From positions 372,001 through 436,000 of the forward strand of contig JAIUOC010000001.1 of assembly GCA_020161265.1 (NCBI GenBank): DNA of 64,000 nucleotides, read 5' to 3'. Under the pieces are notes generated by a model. It was not told the origin of the DNA, did not search any database, and saw nothing but the letters and a program-made list of their open reading frames with translations. This document shows positions 9,159-19,400 of the stretch, piece by piece; positions within the stretch are counted from its first letter, which is position 1, and every line of letters begins with the position of its first letter. A program made the position numbers and the translations under genes. The DNA is from Chloroflexota bacterium. Lineage in GTDB: Bacteria > Chloroflexota > Chloroflexia > Chloroflexales > Herpetosiphonaceae.

Positions 9159-12100
9159 AACTCAATCTCCTCACGCTCGCTACCGCCAACTGCCTGTGCT
9201 TGCAAGGTTTGGCTAAGCTGTTGCTGCCGAATATGCTCGGCCAGGCCTTGTAAGGTTGGCGCTTCAAAAAGCACTTGTAGCGGTAGATCGAGCTGAATTT
9301 GCTGGCGAATTCGGCCAAGCACTTGGGTTGCTAACAACGAATGGCCACCCAAATCGAAGAAATTATCGTGAATGCTCAGTTCGTTCACACCAAGTAAATC
9401 GTGCCAAATTGCTGCAAGTTGCTGTTCGAGTTGGCTGCGTGGTGCCTCATAATTGGCTGAACGTGGACGATGCGTTGTCGTTGGTGCGGCAACTGTCGGT
9501 TGTGGATAGAGCCAGCGCTGACGACGAGCAGCAACATCGCCCACAACCACTTGGGGGTTGAGTACGCCGCGTTGTTGGACAATCGCACTTAGCGCAGCCC
9601 AGCCTTGTTCAAAGCTCAAGCGCTGCGGATCGGCTTCGTCGGCGCTCTGCCAACCATCCCAGTTGATGCAATACCACGGCACAGCGCTCGATTGATTGAG
9701 TTGATGCACAATCGCATGTTGGGCGATGTTGGCGCTGGCATAGCAAGCAAAGCCCAGCCCACCCAAATCGCTGGCTAACGACGACATCACCACCGCCCAA
9801 TCGAGTTTCCAAGGCCGCACCATCATGGCAAGATTTTGGGTTCCATGGAGCTTGGCCGCCATCAGCGCATCCCACGTTGCTTGGGTGGTTTCAGCACAGC
9901 TAATTTGGGCGGCACTCCCCGCAATTCCTGCCGCGTGAATCAAACCATGACATTGGCCCCAGTGGGTTTCGACCAGCGCTAAAGCTTCGGCCAATTGCTT
10001 GGGCTGCGCCACATCGGCCTGAATAATCAAGGCCTCACCACCACGTTCGGCAATCTGCTGTTGCAAATCATTGGCAGTGGGCGACTCAGGCGCGAGCGAA
10101 CGGCTCAAAATTGCAATCTTGGCCTGATACTGCTCGGCTAGTTGGAGCGCGATTTGGCGACCCAGCCCGCCGTTGCCACCCGTAATCAGATAGCAACCAC
10201 CAACGCGGAAGCCCTGCTGATTGGCGGGCAAGCTTGCAACCCTAGCCTGCGGCACAAACCGATTGAAACCACGCAACGCCACCGCTGGCTCGCTGGCACT
10301 TTGTAGCTCTTGAGCCAACATACTCGGCCACGCTTGATGGGTAAAATCAAGGTCAAGCCAATGGCTGCTGATTTCGGGATATTCCTGAGCCAAAACCATC
10401 GCCACCCCGCGTAATGCAGCATCATGCGGGTTGAGATCTTCGTGCGGAGCAATCGCCAAACTCTGGCTACTCACAATATGCAAATGCACTTGGGCTAGCC
10501 CCAACTCGCGCACCCGCTTGGCGATGGTCAACAGATCAGCGGCGGCTGACCATGCTGAGAGGCTGCTGAAGTTGCTGAAATAGACGATTTGGCTGGTTGT
10601 AGGATTAAGCTGTTTGCTCTGTTGGGCAAACGTATCTTGATCGCAACTATAGAGCTGTTGATCGGTGGCAAATTGTTCGATCAGTCGTTCGATTGTGCTT
10701 GATTGGCTGCCCCACACCAGCCATGTGCTAGCTTGGATTGCGGTGGTTGCTAAGCTTTGAGCCTGCCATGTTGGGGTATTGATGGTTACTTGATTGCTTG
10801 GGCGGGGCGCTTGGGCTTGTTCAGCCTCAATCCAATGGCGTTGGCGCTCGAACGCATAGGTTGGCAACCAAACTTTATGACCCGATGTTTGATGGAGAGC
10901 CTGCCACTGCACCACAATCCCTGCTTGCCACAATTGACCTAAACTTTGCAACATCACGGCTATATCGGCTTGCTTAGCCTGTGGATGCGGCAAACTAGTA
11001 AGAATCAACGGCGTTTGAGCAGCTTGACTGGCACGGGCAAAAGTTGCCAGCGTATGCCCAGGCCCAAGCTCCTGCACAATCCAAGCATCATCGGCCAACA
11101 ACTGGGCCAAACAAGCAGCACACTGCACTGGGTTGACAATCTGTTCAAGCCAATAATCAACGCTGGTTGCTTGGACCGCAGTCAGCCAAGTGCCACTTAC
11201 ATTCGAGAGGATTGGAATTGTCGGTGCTTGGAGTTGCACATCGGCGAAGTGTTGGCGAAACGCTGCTAACATCGGCTGCATTGCTCGTGAATGAAAAGCA
11301 TGCGAAGTGTGCAGTATGCGTGATTCGATGCCACACTCAGTCAATTGCTGCTGAAACGCGTGGATCGCTGCATGTTCACCAGCAACTACCAACAGATTAG
11401 CGGTGTTGATCGCAGCCAAATCAAGTTCAACAGGCAAGATTGGCTGAATCTGATCGAGGCTCGCGTTAATGCTGAGCATCGCTCCGCTAGGTAATTGGTT
11501 CATTAGCTGGCCACGCGCCACCACCAAGCGCACAGCAGTCGGTAAATCCAGCACATTAGCAATACAAGCGGCCACATATTCGCCAATGCTATGGCCAAAC
11601 AAGGCCTGTGGTTGAATGCCCCACGCCAACCATTGCTGAGCCAAGGCATATTCCAGCATAAACAAACATGGCTGCGCGATGTTCGTCGCCGTCAGATCGC
11701 TCGCATGATCGAACATCAGTTGCCGCAGATCGTAGCCAAGCAAGGGTTGAGCATAACGATTGACCAGATCAATTGCTTGGCGAAAAGCGGGCGCTTGCTG
11801 ATAGAGTTCAGCGGCCATCCCGGCATATTGGCTGCCCTGCCCCGAAAAGAGCCAAGCAACCTTGGGCGGTTGGCTGGCAAACTCACGGATTGGGCTGGCC
11901 AACAAGGCTTGGCTGGCTTGTTCAGGGCTTTTGGCAACCACAAAACTCCGCTGAGCAAAGGCTTGCCGCGCAGTTTGCAGGGTATAGGCTACATCAGCCA
12001 ACGATTGCGCTGGATTGGTTTGCAGATGCGTCGCCAACCGCTCGGTTTGCTGCTCCAGCGACCAAACGCTGGCCGCCGAAATTGGCAGCAATTGCCATGA

Positions 12101-13414
12101 TTCAGCCTGAGCTTGCTTGGCGATTGGTTCGGCTACCGCCAGCACCACATGGGCATTCGTACCGCCAATCCCAAATGAACTGACTCCCGCATAAAGATTT
12201 GCATCCCAAGCGCTAGCAGTCGGGTTGAGATAAAATGGTGATTGTTGCAAATCGCTATGCGGAATGGTGGCATAGGCAGTTGGTGGTCGTTGGCGATGAT
12301 GCAGGGCCAAGGCAGTTTTGATCAAGCCTGCCACCCCAGCTGCATTATCGAGATGGCCAATATTGGCTTTGAGTGTGCCTAAGCCACACCATGCTTGCGC
12401 GGCAGTCGCCCCAAAAACCTTTTTCAGCGCCGCTAATTCGATGGGATCGCCAAGGTTAGTCGCTGTGCCATGGGTTTCAAGGTAGCCAACCATGCTCGGC
12501 TCAACTTCGGCCAAGGCTAAGGCTTCGGCTACAACGTGGGCCTGACCCTTGATGCTTGGCGCGGTAAAGCCAACTTTCTGAGCGCCATCATTATTAATTG
12601 CGCTCCCCTTGATCACTGCCCAAATTGGATCGCCATCAGCCGCCGCATCAAGCGCCCGTTTGAGCAACACCATGCCAGCGCCACTACTGCCAATTGTGCC
12701 AGCCGCCTCACTGGTAAAGGGCTTGCAATTACCATCAGGCGAGTGAATCATGCCAGCTTGATAGAGATGACCTTGAATTTGGGGAATCCGCAGCGCTGCG
12801 CCACCAGCCAGGGCCAGCGCACTTTCGCCATTCAGAATGCTCTGAATCGCCATATGGGTTGCCACCAACGAGGTCGAGCAGGCGGTTTGCACGCTGACAC
12901 TCGGCCCTAGCAAATTGAGCTTGAATGAAATTCGGGTTGGCGCATAATCTTTGTCATTGGCTAGCATCACCGCATAATCGCCATTGCGCTCGATTGCGCT
13001 TGGATTGGCTAGCACTTGTTGCAACAAATAGTTATTTGCGCCGACTCCCACAAAAACCCCAACTTTTTGCGGCTGTTTAAGCGCATAGCCCGCCTGTTCA
13101 AGGGCTTCCCAGGCACATTCCAGCAACATTCGCTGCTGGGGATCAAGCAAGGCGGCCTCGTTGGGCGTAATCCCCCAAAAGCTATGATCGAAGCCAGCAA
13201 TATCGTCAAGCAGCAAGGGCGCACGTTTGACGTAGGCAGGATCGTCAAGCAAGGCTGGGTCAATTCCTCTGGCCTGAAGTTGTTGCAGCTCTAAATCTGT
13301 AATGCAGACAATTCCTTGTTGGATATTATCCCAAAACGTTGTTAGATTGTTGGCTCCTGGGAAGCGTCCAGCCATCCCAATGATTGCAATATCGGTATCG
13401 GTATAGGCATGCAT
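9155..13414 (-). CDS. Type I PKS module KS-AT-KR-ACP (line B)
   Basis: A single modular polyketide synthase of 1419 residues. The KS (about 5-430) has QTACSTS (Cys near 177), THGTATNLGDP and NIGHLDNAAG, so the Cys-His-His set is present. The AT (about 515-810) has GHSIGE near 607 and HAFHS near 701, which points to malonyl-CoA. The KR (about 1040-1230) has GGNGGLG and YASAN; the usual LDD of B-type ketoreductases is not seen in the HAAGIAGSA region. The ACP has LGGHSL near 1356. No DH or ER is present, so the unit stays beta-hydroxy. The C-terminus ends acidic (SEREEIEL), a plausible partner for the TubC-like docking domain of the next protein. I chose ATG 13414 over an in-frame TTG at 13417 because GAGGA lies about 8 nt upstream, inside the end of the preceding gene. 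Confidence 0.95.
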   Translation of the reverse strand: MHAYTDTDIAIIGMAGRFPGANNLTTFWDNIQQGIVCITDLELQQLQARGIDPALLDDPAYVKRAPLLLDDIAGFDHSFWGITPNEAALLDPQQRMLLECAWEALEQAGYALKQPQKVGVFVGVGANNYLLQQVLANPSAIERNGDYAVMLANDKDYAPTRISFKLNLLGPSVSVQTACSTSLVATHMAIQSILNGESALALAGGAALRIPQIQGHLYQAGMIHSPDGNCKPFTSEAAGTIGSSGAGMVLLKRALDAAADGDPIWAVIKGSAINNDGAQKVGFTAPSIKGQAHVVAEALALAEVEPSMVGYLETHGTATNLGDPIELAALKKVFGATAAQAWCGLGTLKANIGHLDNAAGVAGLIKTALALHHRQRPPTAYATIPHSDLQQSPFYLNPTASAWDANLYAGVSSFGIGGTNAHVVLAVAEPIAKQAQAESWQLLPISAASVWSLEQQTERLATHLQTNPAQSLADVAYTLQTARQAFAQRSFVVAKSPEQASQALLASPIREFASQPPKVAWLFSGQGSQYAGMAAELYQQAPAFRQAIDLVNRYAQPLLGYDLRQLMFDHASDLTATNIAQPCLFMLEYALAQQWLAWGIQPQALFGHSIGEYVAACIANVLDLPTAVRLVVARGQLMNQLPSGAMLSINASLDQIQPILPVELDLAAINTANLLVVAGEHAAIHAFQQQLTECGIESRILHTSHAFHSRAMQPMLAAFRQHFADVQLQAPTIPILSNVSGTWLTAVQATSVDYWLEQIVNPVQCAACLAQLLADDAWIVQELGPGHTLATFARASQAAQTPLILTSLPHPQAKQADIAVMLQSLGQLWQAGIVVQWQALHQTSGHKVWLPTYAFERQRHWIEAEQAQAPRPSNQVTINTPTWQAQSLATTAIQASTWLVWGSQSSTIERLIEQFATDQQLYSCDQDTFAQQSKQLNPTTSQIVYFSNFSSLSAWSAAADLLTIAKRVRELGLAQVHLHIVSSQSLAIAPHEDLNPHDAALRGVAMVLAQEYPEISSHWLDLDFTHQAWPSMLAQELQSASEPAVALRGFNRFVPQARVASLPANQQGFRVGGCYLITGGNGGLGRQIALQLAEQYQAKIAILSRSLAPESPTANDLQQQIAERGGEALIIQADVAQPKQLAEALALVETHWGQCHGLIHAAGIAGSAAQISCAETTQATWDALMAAKLHGTQNLAMMVRPWKLDWAVVMSSLASDLGGLGFACYASANIAQHAIVHQLNQSSAVPWYCINWDGWQSADEADPQRLSFEQGWAALSAIVQQRGVLNPQVVVGDVAARRQRWLYPQPTVAAPTTTHRPRSANYEAPRSQLEQQLAAIWHDLLGVNELSIHDNFFDLGGHSLLATQVLGRIRQQIQLDLPLQVLFEAPTLQGLAEHIRQQQLSQTLQAQAVGGSEREEIEL

Positions 13415-13417
13415 CAA

Positions 13418-16400
13418 TTATTCCTCATCAAGATTAAGCTGGACTTGTTGGCGGCGTTGACGGCGTTGGGCTTGGCTTTGTTGGCGTTGGCTGCGTTGTT
13501 GGGCTTGATCTTCAGCCGTTGATGCTAAATCGCTTGGTTGTTGGCTCAAGGCTACGGCCAAGGCCGCAATCGTTGGATGCTCAAACAACAACATCAATTC
13601 GATTGAACGATTTAAGGCTGTTTCCAAGCGGCTATGAACTTGAATCAAGGCCAAAGAATGGCCGCCAAGGTCGAAAAATGGCCGTTCAACTTGGTTAATT
13701 GGGCGTTCGAGCACCGCTGACCAAATTGCCGCGATGGTTTGCTCTAGCGCATTTTGCGGCGGGCGTTGTGGGGTTTCTGCACCAAATTGTGGGATTGGCA
13801 AGGCTTTGCGATTCAACTTGCCATTGCTGCTCAAGGGCAATTCAGCCAATTGCAGCCAATGCGCCGGAATCATGGCCTCAGGCAGTCGCGCCCGTAGCCA
13901 CGAGCGCAAGGCAGTTTCTTCGGGCACAGCCTGATCTGGCCGCGCAACCCAATAGGCCACCAATTGCCCAGCATGATGATGCACCACGATTTGCGCAATC
14001 GCTGGATGTTGGCTGAGCTGATGTTCGATCTCGCCCAACTCAACCCGAATACCACGCACTTTGATTTGGAAATCGTTACGGCCAAGGTATTCAATCGCCC
14101 CATCATCGCGCCAACGAGCCAAATCGCCAGTACGATACAAACGTGCGCCTGCTTGGCTAGCATAAGGATGGGGAATAAAGCGCTCGGCGGTCAAATCGGG
14201 GCGTTCAGCATAGCCTCGCGCCAAATTCAGCCCGCCAATCAGCAACTCGCCAGCAACCCCAACCGGCACCAGCTGCATTCGGGCATCGAGAATATACAGC
14301 TGGGTATTGGCAATCGGGCGACCAATTGGCACGCTTGGCTCAGCATTCGGTTGATAATGCCAAGCACTCACATCAACCGCCGCTTCAGTTGGCCCATATA
14401 AATTATGTAAATCTGCATTGAGTGTTTGGCAAAAACGAGCGCTGGTTTCGGCACTCAAGGCCTCGCCACTGCAAAAAACTTGACGCAAGCTCGTACAATT
14501 GGCTGCTTGTGATTCTTCCAAAAATAAGCTGAGCATCGACGGCACAAAGTGAATTGTGGTGACCTTTTGGGCCTGAATGGTCTCGGCTAAATAGCGCCGA
14601 TCGAGGTGGCCCGCCGGACGAGCAACCACCAACTTAGCACCAGTCATCAGCGGCCAGAAAAACTCCCAAACCGAAACATCAAAGCTGTAGGGCGTTTTTT
14701 GTAATACCACATCAGCCGCCGTCAATTGATAGCGCTGCTGCATCCACAGCAAACGGTTGACAATCGCCTGATGACTATTGATCACGCCTTTGGGCTTGCC
14801 AGTTGAGCCAGAGGTGTAAATCATATAGGCCGCGTTGAGTGGGTGGATTATTGGTGGGTTGAAGCTCAGGCTGTGGTTTGGCTGCCACGCTTGATCAAAC
14901 AGCAAGACCGGAATTGTGGCTTGGTCGAGGTTGGGCGTATCAGTGATCAACACCCGTGGCGCAGCATCAGCCAACATCGCCAAGACCCGCTCAGTAGGGT
15001 AGGCTGGATCAAACGGCACGTAGGCAGCGCCCGCCTTGACAATCGCCAAGAGCGCAATCACCAACTGCGCCGAGCGCTCCATCAACACCCCAACCCGATC
15101 ATCAACCTGCATGCCATGGGCTTGCAAGCTGGCGGCAAGCTGGGTTACCCGCTGATCCAGCTCGGCATAGCTATAGTGATAGTGCTCATCGCTGAGTGCG
15201 GGCGCGTTGGGTGTGCGCTGCACTTGCTGAGCCAATACATCAACCAAAAGCTCGCTTGAATCCCAAATTTGGGCGGTGTTATTCCACTCATTGAGCAATT
15301 GAGCTTGTTCGGCGGTATCGAGCACGCTTAATTCGCCAACCGTCGTGGCCAACGGCAGTTGTTGGAGCACATGGGCTAAATGGCGGGCAACTTGAGCGAT
15401 GCGGGTTGCCGAATACACCGCTTGGTCATAGCTCAACTTCAAAGTCAAGGCCGCATCAGGCAGCACCAACAAGGTCAGCGGTAAGTTGGTTTGCTCAGTA
15501 GTTCTCGCATCAACAATCGCCAAATCGCTGACTGCTTGCTCAACGCTGGCGGCAATTGGGTAATTTTCAAAAACCAGCAAGGTTTCAAATAACTGTTGGC
15601 TAGCCGGAATCTGGCTGGCCTGTTGAATTGCGGTCAATGGCGTGGCCGCAAAATCGTTGCATTGGCTTTGTTGGGCTTGCAGGGCTTGTAACCATGCAAC
15701 AATTGGCTGCTGCGAATCTAGCTTGACCCGCACTGGCAAGCTATTGATACACAAACCAACTAAATGCTCCATGCCTGCAATATCGGTTGGTCGGCCCGCC
15801 ACCGTCGCGCCAAACAGCACATCATCGAGCGCATTGTAGCGACCAAGCAACACTGCCCAAGCAGCTTGTACCAAAGTATTCAAGGTGACATGCTGTTGGC
15901 GTGCCCACTGTTGAAGCGCTTGGGTCTGGCTTGGCGTAAGTTGCAAGCTATATTCGTGATAGCCGCTGGTTGCCTGAGGCGCTGCATGCGGCGCGGGCAA
16001 TGGCGTTGGCTCAGTCAAATCGGCCAAGTAGTTGCGCCAAAACTGCTGAGCCTGCGCTTGATCATAGCTCGTGGCCCAAGCAATGTAGTCGCGATAGGCG
16101 ACCGCTGGAGCTAATTGCAACGGCTGAGCTTGATCAACATGACCATAGAGGCCAAATAATTCAGCCAACACATTGGCGATCGACCAACCATCGAGCAGCA
16201 AGTGATGATGCGTCCAAAGACAGTGATAGCGCTGTTCGGCTAGTTTGATCCACGTCCAGCGCAGCAATGGCGCTTGGTTAAGCTTGAATGGCTGGGTGCG
16301 ATCAGCTTGGCGCAAGGCAGCGAGCAATTCGGCTTGTTCATCAGGGGCAATGGCTTGCCAATCGAGTACCCGCCACGGGGTATCGACATGCTCAAGCACA

Positions 16401-19400
16401 ATTTGCAGTGGCTGCGGCAAGCCTTCGGTACAAAAGGCTGTGCGCAAAACCGCATGACGCTGCTGAACCTGCTGCCAAGCAATTTGCAAACTCACCAAAT
16501 CGAGCGGGCCATTGACCGTCCACTCAACTTGTTCGAGGTAAACGCTCGATTGAGGATTGAGCAAGCTATGGTAGAGCATACCAACTTGCAAGGGAGCCAA
16601 GGGGTACACATCAACTGGCGTGAGGTTTTGGCCATGATACCGCGCTAATAATTGATCAAGCGTCGGCTGATCAAGCTTGGCTAAAGCAACATCGCTAGGG
16701 GTTAAACTCAGGCGGAGTTGCTGGCGACAAGCGCCAATCAAGGCTTTGAGCGCAGCAACACAGGCGCTAGCCAAACGTTCAATCGTCTGTTGCTGATGCC
16801 AGGTTTGGTTGTATTCCCAGTCGAACTGCAACTGACCATCGCGAATATAGCTCGCCACGTTCAACAAATGGCCGCGTGGTGTACTCGCCGCCACATCTGC
16901 GCCGGTCGATTCGGGGGCAATCCCAAGTAATGGTGGCATGCTGACGCTCTGATCGAGCTGGCCAAGATAGTTAAAAACCAAGGGAATGGCTTGGGTCGGC
17001 TGTAAGTGTGGTGCAGTTGCCGAATTGAGGTAGCGTAAAATCCCAAAGCTCTGGCCGCCCGCTGGCACTGCCCGTAATTGCTCTTTGATCGCCTTCAAGG
17101 CCGCTAAGGGCGCTGGATCGGCGGGTAGATCGAGGGCAACCGGATACAAACTGGTAAACCAACCAACGCTGCGGCTGAGATCGTCGCTTGGCTCTGGGCT
17201 AAATCGCCCGTGGCTTTCGAGATCGATCACCCAATGGCGTTGTTCGGCCCAGCCTGCTAAAGTTTGGGTTAAGGCAGTCAGCAACAGATCATTGATATTC
17301 ACCTGCACTGCTTGTTGACAATCGAGCAACAAGGCTTGAGTTGTGGCTTGATCAAGCGTGGTATGCACAAAAACTGCATCGCGCGTGAGGTTTTGCCCAC
17401 TGTTAGGCACATGATCAAGTGGCACAGGGATGATATTGGCAATTTGCTGCTGCCAAAAGCTCAAATCAGCCAAATATTGGGGGTTGCTCGCTTCAGCTTG
17501 GAGCCGATTGGCCCAAACACTCCAAGGCGTAGTACTGGGAATCGCGGCTGCCCCATTCAAGGCCATGGCCAAATCTTCGAGCACAATCCGCCACGAAACT
17601 CCATCGATAACCAAGTGATGTGCTACCAAAATCAGGCGGGCTTGGGTTGGGGTTCGCACCAAGGTTGCGGCAAAACTTGGGCCATGCTCCAAGTGCAAAT
17701 GTTGCTGCATGCGCTGGCAAATATGCCCAAGCATCGTCGGCCAATTATTTGAATCGTCGGCACAATGCTGAACTGCCACGTTGATCGAGCGCGAATCGCC
17801 ATACCACTGGCGTTGCTGTGGCTCAAATTGCCAGCGTACTCGCAAAATTGGGTGCAAGCTGACCAAACGATCAAGCGCTGATTGGATTGCCGCTGGCGCT
17901 AAATCGGGCGCAACCACTAGCATCAAGCTTTGGTTGAAATGCTGAGGATTGCTTGGCCGCAATTCACGCAACCAATGGCCAATCGGTGTCCAAGCGATCT
18001 CGCCTTCGAGTTGGTAGCTTGGCTGTTCAAGCGCAAGGATACTGGCCTGCTGTTCAAGCATCAGCGCCAATTCAGCGATCGTTTGGTGCTGAAAAAGTTG
18101 GCGCGGGCTAAGATTAAGCCCCGCGGCGCGAGCACGACTGACCACTTGCATGGCAATAATCGAGTCGCCGCCAAGGCTGAAGAAATTGGCCTCGCGACTG
18201 GCGATAGTTTGACCAAGCGCTACGCTCCAGAGGTCAGCTAGTTGTTGCTCAAGCGGCGATTGTAGCGGGGTGCTGCTGGTTGGCGTGGCTTGTTCTGCTT
18301 CAGGTGCGGGCAACGCTTGGCGATCGAGCTTGCCATTGCTGGTCAAAGGAAAACTAGCTAGTTCGATCAAGGCACTTGGCCACATATATTCAGGCAAGCG
18401 TTCGTGAAGTTGCTGGTTAATCGCCGCCAGATCGAGGCTTGGGTCAGTTTGTGCGCCGACGCTGCGCATCTGCGTTTTGGCAATCAGATAGCCAACCAAA
18501 CGTTTATGGCCTGGCCGATCTTCACGCACAATCACCGCCGCCGATTGTACCGCCGCATGTTGGCTCAGGGCAGCTTCAATTTCGCCCAACTCAATCCGAA
18601 AGCCACGAATCTTGACTTGCAGATCGATTCGGCCAAGGTACTCTAGCTCACCATTTGGCCAGTAGCGCACCAAATCGCCTGAACGATACCAACGGCTGTT
18701 GCTGGGCAAATCGGGAGTTGACGCATCGGCTTGGATAAAGCGCTGAGCGTTCAATTCAGGCCGTTCGAGATAGCCCCGAGCCACACCAGCCCCACCAACA
18801 TACAACTCGCCCGCCACCCCAACTCCAACCTGACGACCCTGCGAATCAAGCACCGCTAGCGCCAAATCGGGAATCGGGCAACCAATCACGCTACCAAGGT
18901 CTGCTTGCAGATCAGCCAAACGAATCGGGCGATAGGTCACATGCACCGTGGTTTCGGTGATGCCATACATATTCACCAGTTGCGGCTGTTGATCGCCATA
19001 GCGTGCAAACCACGGCGCAAGTTGGGCTAGATCAAGCGCCTCGCCACCAAAAATCACCGTGCGCAAGGCCAAACGTTGTTCAGCCAAACTATCAGCCTGA
19101 ATCAATTGGTAAAAGGCCGAGGGCGTTTGATTGAGCACCGTTACGTGTTGTTGCTGCAATAATTGATGGAAAGCCTCAGGATTGCGGCTGACCCAGTAGG
19201 GCACAACCACCAAATGGCCGCCATACAACAACGCGCCCCACAATTCCCAAACTGAGAAATCAAAGGCATACGAATGAAACAGCGTCCAAACATCGTGCTG
19301 ATTGAATTGATACCAAGCATTGGTTGCCAACATCAATCGTGCAACGTTGGCATGACTGACTACCACACCCTTGGGCTTGCCCGTTGAGCCAGAGGTATAA

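Noticed and set aside
13415..13417. TTG start for the PKS
   Set aside because: The ATG one codon later has better spacing from GAGGA and is the commoner start codon.
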